A DNA stretch of 64,000 nucleotides from Neckera pumila (Eukaryota; Streptophyta; Bryopsida; Hypnales; Neckeraceae): the NCBI GenBank assembly GCA_963969595.1, contig OZ018416.1, forward strand, positions 22,460,065-22,524,064. Direction: 5' to 3'. Below are positions 58,875 to 64,000 of this stretch, in pieces. The notes under the pieces are model-generated. The model did no database searches. It saw only the letters and a list, made by a program, of their open reading frames with translations, and was not told the DNA's origin. The number at the start of each line of letters is the position of its first letter. Within the stretch, counting starts at the first letter, position 1. A program made the position numbers and the translations under genes.

Positions 58875-59481
58875 GGAAGAAGAGTAGCTCACTATATACA
58901 CATGGGGTGGTAGGAGGTAGAACAAACAATGTGGGGATAAATAAATTAGATGTAGTAGGAGCTCCACCACTCATAGTTTTTTCCAAATTAGAAATTATGT
59001 TAGAATTAAAATTTCAGACCTCATCTAGGCATAGTAGATTAACTTTTTCCAAAAAAACTTTGAACTAATAAAAGATGTGAAATCAAGACAAATGTCACCT
59101 CCAAAAATCCGTTTGTGATTTGAAGACTCCAATCAAAAGTTATGGACAAACTTCAAAAGAGGATTAGATGGGAAATTTTTTTTACATTTGTAGAAATGCA
59201 TAGTAGAAATTTGTCAATAACTTTTGACTCGAGACTTGAAATCTCAAAAGGATTTTTGGAGATGAAATTTATCTTGATTTCACATCTTTTTTTAGTTCAA
59301 ATTTTTTTGGAAAAAGCTATTCTACTATGCCTAAATGAGGTCTAAAATTTTAATTCTGACACAATTCTTACTTTGGAAAAAACTATGACTATGAGTGGTG
59401 GAGCTCCTTCTAATTACTTATCCCACATGGATTGCTCTACCTCCTACCACCCCATGTGTATATAGTAAGCTTCTCTTCCCT
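58875..59481. mobile_element. Long fold-back element H2, about 607 bp
   Basis: The left arm (AGAGTAGCTCACTATATACA, CATGGGGTGGTAGGAGGTAG, GGAGCTCCACCACTCATAG) reappears inverted on the right (CTATGAGTGGTGGAGCTCC, CTACCTCCTACCACCCCATG, AAGCTTCTCTT). The arms are imperfect, about 270 bp each. Related sequence flanks E1/B2 at 21770-23720. Confidence 0.85.
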
Positions 59482-60012
59482 CTTACAACTCAACAAAGGT
59501 GAATAAGCAGCTCTCCCAATTATCTAGATACAAAATAAAGGAAACTTTATTCTAGTTTGAAAGCGCCTTTTTCAGTTTTTTCACACAAGTAAAGGAAACT
59601 TTATTGAGGTTAAAATTACTTGTGAGAAAAATTTGAAGGTCAAATGGAGGGTATGTGCCTCAAAGATAAGTGAGAAGGACTGTCGGCACCCCAATTGGGT
59701 TGAAAAAGGTAGTCAGAGCCTTCGGCGAGCCGCGCTCAAGGCTCACCATTTCCCCGTGTATCTTTCAAATTTTGGCACGGCTGGGCAGTTTTTTCCGTTT
59801 GGCGCGTCAGCCGTGGGGAAGTAAAAGGAGCCCGGGTGCGCCCACTACCCGTGTTAGGCCCCTTGGCGCCCTGCCGTGGGGAAGCTCTCAGCTCCAATTG
59901 CACCATACTGACCACAACAATCATGGGAGGAAGAGCCTCTTTTGGCATGGTCTCTTGGAGGACATTATTACTAATATGAATATGAATATGAAACTAGAAG
60001 ATCAGACTGTAT
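59482..60012. other. Unassigned DNA
   Basis: GAAAGGAAACTTTATT variants repeat at 59535 and 59592, and CCGTGGGGAAG repeats at 59811 and 59874. No gene recognised. Confidence 0.35.
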
Positions 60013-60448
60013 TAGGGGTTGTCATGCATCCTAGGAGAACGGAATTTCTTCAAAGTCGGAGAAATTTATAGGAGAAAGGAAGAGTCACTGCTCGAAAGAT
60101 GTGTGACCCCCCTTTCTGGTGCTCGAATGAATTCTTGGAGAATGGGTTTACCACAACAATGATGGTGAAATTCCAGAGAGTTGGTGGAGAGGTGAAATTC
60201 CAGAGAGGTGGTGGAGAGTTGAAATTTCAACAACATGGTAATCGAGGGGTGAAAAACTGGAGCACAAGACCAAAAAATTCTTGGAGAAAATTGTTTCAAC
60301 CACTTTTTTCACTTGCAAAGGAGAAGAAATGATGCCTGGAATTCTTGGAAAATTGGACCTCTGCCCGTCCCGCATAGTCACTCTTCCTGCTCCACGTGAC
60401 AATTCTCCGAGAATTGCAGGCAGGTTGAAGGATGCGTAACAACCCCTA
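60013..60448. mobile_element. Element R with TAGGGGTTG ends
   Basis: Ends TAGGGGTTGTCATGCATCCT and, read inward from the right, TAGGGGTTGTTACGCATCCT. The interior has a 27-bp tandem repeat (GTGAAATTCCAGAGAG core, 60168-60225). The TAGGGG-type ends are compatible with hAT, but no clear 8-bp duplication is visible. Confidence 0.6.
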
Positions 60449-60644
60449 TTGTATCACAGGGATTGGGACATGGAATTAAGATTATTGAACTGAAATCAAA
60501 TAAAATGGACTATTAGCACATGAAAAAAAGTCCACGGAAAAAGCCCACCACCCTCACACCTACAAGAATCACCAATTGCAACTCATCAGATGGACTATTA
60601 TTACAGCATCACTCCCCGGCTTGAAAAAACAAGGCCAAAATGGG

Positions 60645-60745
60645 GCTTGAAGGGGGGGGCTCTTCATTGTCCAGCCCTCTGACTTGGCGGTTACTATTTT
60701 TTCTCTTAATACAATGGTTTCCCTTTGTTAAAAAAAAAGAAAAAA
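60645..60745 (+). mobile_element. LINE-like 3' end, second family (N2)
   Basis: GTCCAGCCCTCTGACTTGGC, then TTAATACAATGGTTTCCC, TTTGTT and an A-run. It matches N1 and N3. Confidence 0.55.
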
Positions 60746-61095
60746 AAGGGGGTGGGGCATCCAGTTTTGGGGTAGCGGAAAAGTGGAGAGCCCCACACAT
60801 AGATCACCTGCAAGGTGAAAAATGCAATAGTGCTACCTTGGAATTTACGATTCAATTGGTTCGGAAAACTTGAAAATTTGAACTTCAAAACTTGATGTTG
60901 GAGCTGGAACATTAGATATTGAAAATGTGGAAGGGAAAGTTGAACACAATCATGCACTGGGGATACCAAACCACAACTCCATAACTTACTCAGAAGGCCC
61001 TCCAACAGACTTTCAAAGAAGTGAAGCTTGTCAGCATGTAACAAGAACTTCTTTTGTGCATCTAGGTTTTCTAGAGAGCGAGTTTTAAGTATATT
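60746..61095. other. Unassigned DNA with a minus-strand open frame
   Basis: The minus frame 60706-61098 (130 codons) is open but has no recognisable domain and runs into N2. I treat it as non-coding. Confidence 0.35.
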
Positions 61096-61370
61096 CATTA
61101 CAAAAAATATGAGGCCTCAACAAGGTCGCTAAGCTTAGACCCCCCAGTGGTGATATTATGGAAAAAAAAAAAAAAAAAAAAAAATTGAAAACTGAAAATG
61201 TGACGTGGTCGTATTTCGACTACGTCAGCGCTAACAGCGCCACGTTAGTTTTTTTCATTTTTCATTTTTTTTTTCAAAAAATAAAAAAATAAAAAAAATC
61301 GTAATTGCACCCCGTGGGTCCCGAAATTCAGCACTCGCAGCCTTGTTGAGGCCTCATATTTTTTGTAATG
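61096..61370. mobile_element. 275-bp fold-back MITE with 30-bp terminal repeats
   Basis: Ends CATTACAAAAAATATGAGGC and its perfect inverse continue through CTCAACAAGG. The centre GACTACGTCAGCGC and GCGCCACGTTAG is partly palindromic between A- and T-rich blocks, the same layout as the MITE at 48874. Confidence 0.88.
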
Positions 61371-61387
61371 ATCCCTGACTGTCTTCT

Positions 61388-61570
61388 TTTTTCTTTCTTA
61401 TTTTGAACAAATGGGAGACCCATTGCATTAAAAAAAAAGTACAAAAACAGCCAAGCCCAAAGGTTGGTCAAATGAAGAGAAATGAGCAGAAACAAAGAAA
61501 AAACGGAACCAAAGAGAGCAAAAATGAACTACATAAACGGACAGACGAAGGGGCCATTCTTGTGCCATCT
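61388..61570 (-). mobile_element. LINE-like 3' end, second family (N3)
   Basis: Minus-strand order ends CTTTGGGCTTGGCTG, TTTTTAATGCAATGGGTCTC, CCATTTGTTC and A-rich DNA. Matches N1 at 29914. Confidence 0.6.
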
Positions 61571-61607
61571 AATGTGATTGCCAACGCGAGAGGTGGGAAG
61601 CTGGGAT

Positions 61608-62537
61608 TTAACCCCTAAAGGTTTTTGACTATGTTTTCATCCAAACTGCTCCAAAATTGTCATTTCTAGTACAAGTATCAAATTTTAGAAAAAAAATCAC
61701 TTTTGGACACATGTAACTAGGATCTTGTAGTGCACTAGTTTGAGAAAATGTAGAAAAAAATTCAGAATTTTCCACCATGTAGATTGCAAGATATTAGCAT
61801 TTGAATTGACAATAATGTTTTTTTTGTCTTTGGAAAAAAACGGGCAGCTGCACTTCACAAGGTCACATTTATATAAAGAAATGTCCAAATTGGTGGTAAC
61901 TCTTTGAATTCATTCTTCAAAACGAGTTGGCTAAATGCTTGAAATTTTTCAAATTATTTGAAAATGTACAACATATAGAAAAAAAAATAGTAAGTAGAAA
62001 GAAGTAGAGAACAATTCAAAACACGAAATTGTTCAAAGTTTAATTATGGAATTCTAGAATGTCAATCCCAACGGTTGTAATGTTGTCATAAACAACATAC
62101 CCCCTATGCTTTTAATTTTTTTGAAAAATATTAAAAATTGAGTTAAATAAAGAACTCCAAAGTTTATTTTAGAGTAGGAAATTCATAACTGCTCGCAAAC
62201 TAGAATACCTCATAATTTTCATCTCAATAAATCTAAATGGAATGATTCAAAGCTTTCCATGTATATGTAAATCTAGAAGACTAATTTCAAATTTTCATTT
62301 TCTTAAAACTGATTTTTCAAAAAAAATTGAACTACGCGCCGAACATTGAAAATGACATATCATCCAATAACTTTTTAACCATATAGTGAAAGTTCTAAAA
62401 ATTGTCGGGCCTTAAAGCTACTCCTTGGGCACATGTTGTGTGAAATTTCCAAAGAAAAACAATAAAAGTTCTATTCATAGTGAACTGCCCAAAATTGCTA
62501 TGTTGCCAAAAACGCCAATTGGTCCTTTAGGGGTTAG
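61608..62537 (-). mobile_element. TTAA element C4, family C, reverse
   Basis: 930 bp from TTAACCCCTAAAGGTTTTTG to GGTCCTTTAGGGGTTAG. Complete; carries the inverse of the family C 5' landmarks (CTTAAAGCTACTCCTTGGGC). Confidence 0.9.
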
Positions 62538-62559
62538 GCCAAATCTTGTCAAACTTAGT

Positions 62560-63190
62560 CCAAATAAGAGATGCTTGATGCAGTCTTTGACTAGCAACGA
62601 TCTTTGGCTTTTTGCTGGGCAGCACGTCCTGGGTCAAGAAGGGCATCCCAAAGGGCTTACTGAACTAATCCCCATGGCCACTGGTTTTGGGAGAAAACTT
62701 TTTGATTGCAAGCAATCCAGATGAGCCAGAGAGAAGAACCATGAAGGAGAGACCATATGGTTCTTGTACTAAGAAACCTGCAGGGAAGGATTGAGCCAAA
62801 AATACATAAGGTGTGATCAAAACGGGCATGTGGTCCTAGTAGTGATTGTTCACCTCGTAAGTAAAGAAGGATGCATTGCACACTCCCATACTTCAGTGGT
62901 CCGGGGACACTGATAAAATCTGTGTAAAGGGGATATCTGACCATCTTCATGGTGACAAAGTTCTGTGAATATATGTTCAGTGTCATTTACATAACTTATT
63001 GGTGACCAAATGGATATCATTAGATTAGAACTTGGTGTGGGTTTTTGACATTCCAATCAATCAGTGCTGAATAAGCCTGCCTTGTGTTTCCAGAATGTGC
63101 CCAATGGCTTGTGGATCAGGGATTGAAGGGTTTGAAGAACAAACTCATGCTTAATATTTCCCCTATATTATGGCACCTTGTTCTAAGGAT
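62560..63190 (-). pseudogene. LINE reverse transcriptase C-terminal relic (zf-RVT-like)
   Basis: On the minus strand, one frame (63056-62850) reads HRFYQCPRTTEVWECA. A second frame (62986-62657) reads TIWSLLHGSSLWLIWIACNQ, close to the W-L-L-G-L-W-IW-RN pattern that follows the HxxxxC...W zinc-binding region in plant L1-type reverse transcriptases. The switch of frame and the lack of any upstream polymerase domain show a broken, truncated copy. The identification rests on pattern memory only. Confidence 0.6.
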
Positions 63191-63197
63191 TACTTCT

Positions 63198-64000
63198 TTA
63201 ACCCCTAAAGGACCAAGGTGATTTTCCTATAAAAAACACTCAAAAATGTCATTTTTATTGCAAAGAGAAAAGAGCTTAAAAAATTGTTTTTTTTTTGCAT
63301 ATCCAACCGTAAGATCTTGTACTTGACTAGTATATGAATACAGGGAAGAAATTTCAGAAACTTTGACCATGTAGATTGCAAGATATATTCATTTAAAGTG
63401 AATAAAACAAGTTTTTTGCACCTTGTTTGACTAGTTTTAATGGCTTTGAATCTTTTTAGTTCAAATTTTTTGCACTATTGATTTTGATTTTCTATTTATT
63501 TCTATTAGATAGTTGAGTTGAGAATATACAAAAAAATTTAGGAAAAAAAGAACTTAATTTTCACTCATTAAAAAATTATTAAGTAGAGGTGGGTTCAAGT
63601 TCGAAGAAAAAACTAAATTGTTAGTAGCTTTTAGATGGAATTGAATCACAATAATCCCAATGGTGAGATTGTTATAGCAAAAAATCTAACCCTGTCTAAC
63701 AATTTTTTGTGAAAAATTCTAAAAAATGCATTCAAAAATCAATTCTACAAGTTATTTTTTCAAGAAGATGCTTAGATTGCCCGAAAAAACTAAGATTGTC
63801 CATAACTCTCTTATTATTAGTCCAAATTGAATGAAACAAAGCTTCACAACAAAAATATAATCTTTGAGAAAAAAATTTGAAAAACAATTATTTCGACTTT
63901 TTGTGATTTTTTTTGTGCTACCCACCGAACTCCATTTTTGCTTATTGTGCCATGACCTTTGCTCCCAGACATCAATTAGCCCCTAAAGGACCATTGTCCC
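63198..64000 (+). mobile_element. TTAA element B9, family B, forward, interrupted and cut by window end
   Basis: Starts TTAACCCCTAAAGGACC and follows family B to ATGACCTTTGCTCCCAGACA, where B10 interrupts it at 63976. Confidence 0.85.
63976..64000 (-). mobile_element. Start of TTAA element B10, nested in B9
   Basis: TTAGCCCCTAAAGGACC followed by ATTGTCCC is the reverse-orientation family B end. The remainder lies outside the window. Confidence 0.75.

Noticed and set aside
1..64000. CRISPR arrays, operons, ribosome binding sites and prophage-like features
   Set aside because: Spliced genes and plant-type repeats show eukaryotic nuclear DNA; no regularly spaced identical repeats with unique spacers were seen.

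Overview
The window looks like nuclear DNA of a land plant with a large, transposon-rich genome. It carries only two convincing protein-coding genes, both with GT-AG introns and both on the + strand. A complete nine-exon homogentisate 1,2-dioxygenase gene (tyrosine catabolism) lies at 100-5722. A complete three-exon gene for a SHAQKYF-type MYB-related transcription factor with an N-terminal CCHC zinc knuckle lies at 34324-36495. They are about 28 kb apart, and a further 27 kb without a convincing gene follows. I cannot name the species. The long AT-rich intergenic DNA and the proteins would fit a seedless plant such as a lycophyte, fern or bryophyte, but this is a guess.

Most of the rest is repeats. 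The dominant component is a set of about 25 copies or fragments of roughly 0.4-0.95 kb elements. They begin TTAACCCCTAAAGGACC and end with its inverted complement. I sort them into families A to E and G by their interiors. They cover roughly 30 % of the window and have no transposase. Several sit inside each other, which gives a direct test of the target site: in three cases the same internal position is visible uninterrupted in a sister copy. There TTAA is present once when empty and twice, flanking the insert, when filled. A TTAA duplication next to ends beginning CCC is the signature of the piggyBac superfamily, so these are best read as non-autonomous piggyBac-like elements in a plant. This is the main discovery candidate.

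Other layers are short MITEs and fold-back elements: a Tourist-like copy with TAA duplication at 12735-12873; a hAT-like fold-back with an 8-bp duplication at 14649-14917; a four-member group with TAAGGTA ends; two copies of an ATAGTG(A/C)AATTAGG family; and long palindromes at 45445-45676, 58875-59481 and 61096-61370. There are also dispersed 5'-truncated LINE-like 3' ends, one LINE reverse-transcriptase C-terminal relic (62560-63190, minus), minisatellites, and local tandem duplications, including one in intron 1 of each gene.

Region by region: 1-5722 homogentisate dioxygenase; 5723-14240 sparse MITEs plus elements A1 and C1; 14252-23720 densely nested MITE and TTAA-element region; 23721-29000 mostly unique DNA with two GC-rich islands; 29065-33224 MITEs and elements A3 and B3; 33225-36700 MYB gene; 38099-49552 elements C3, E2, B4 and nested B5/B6 in AT-rich DNA; 51640-55013 a four-level nested insertion; 55474-58870 duplication, B8 and a GC-rich island; 58875-64000 fold-backs, LINE tails, C4, the LINE relic and B9/B10. 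The two genes are not functionally linked; their proximity appears incidental.
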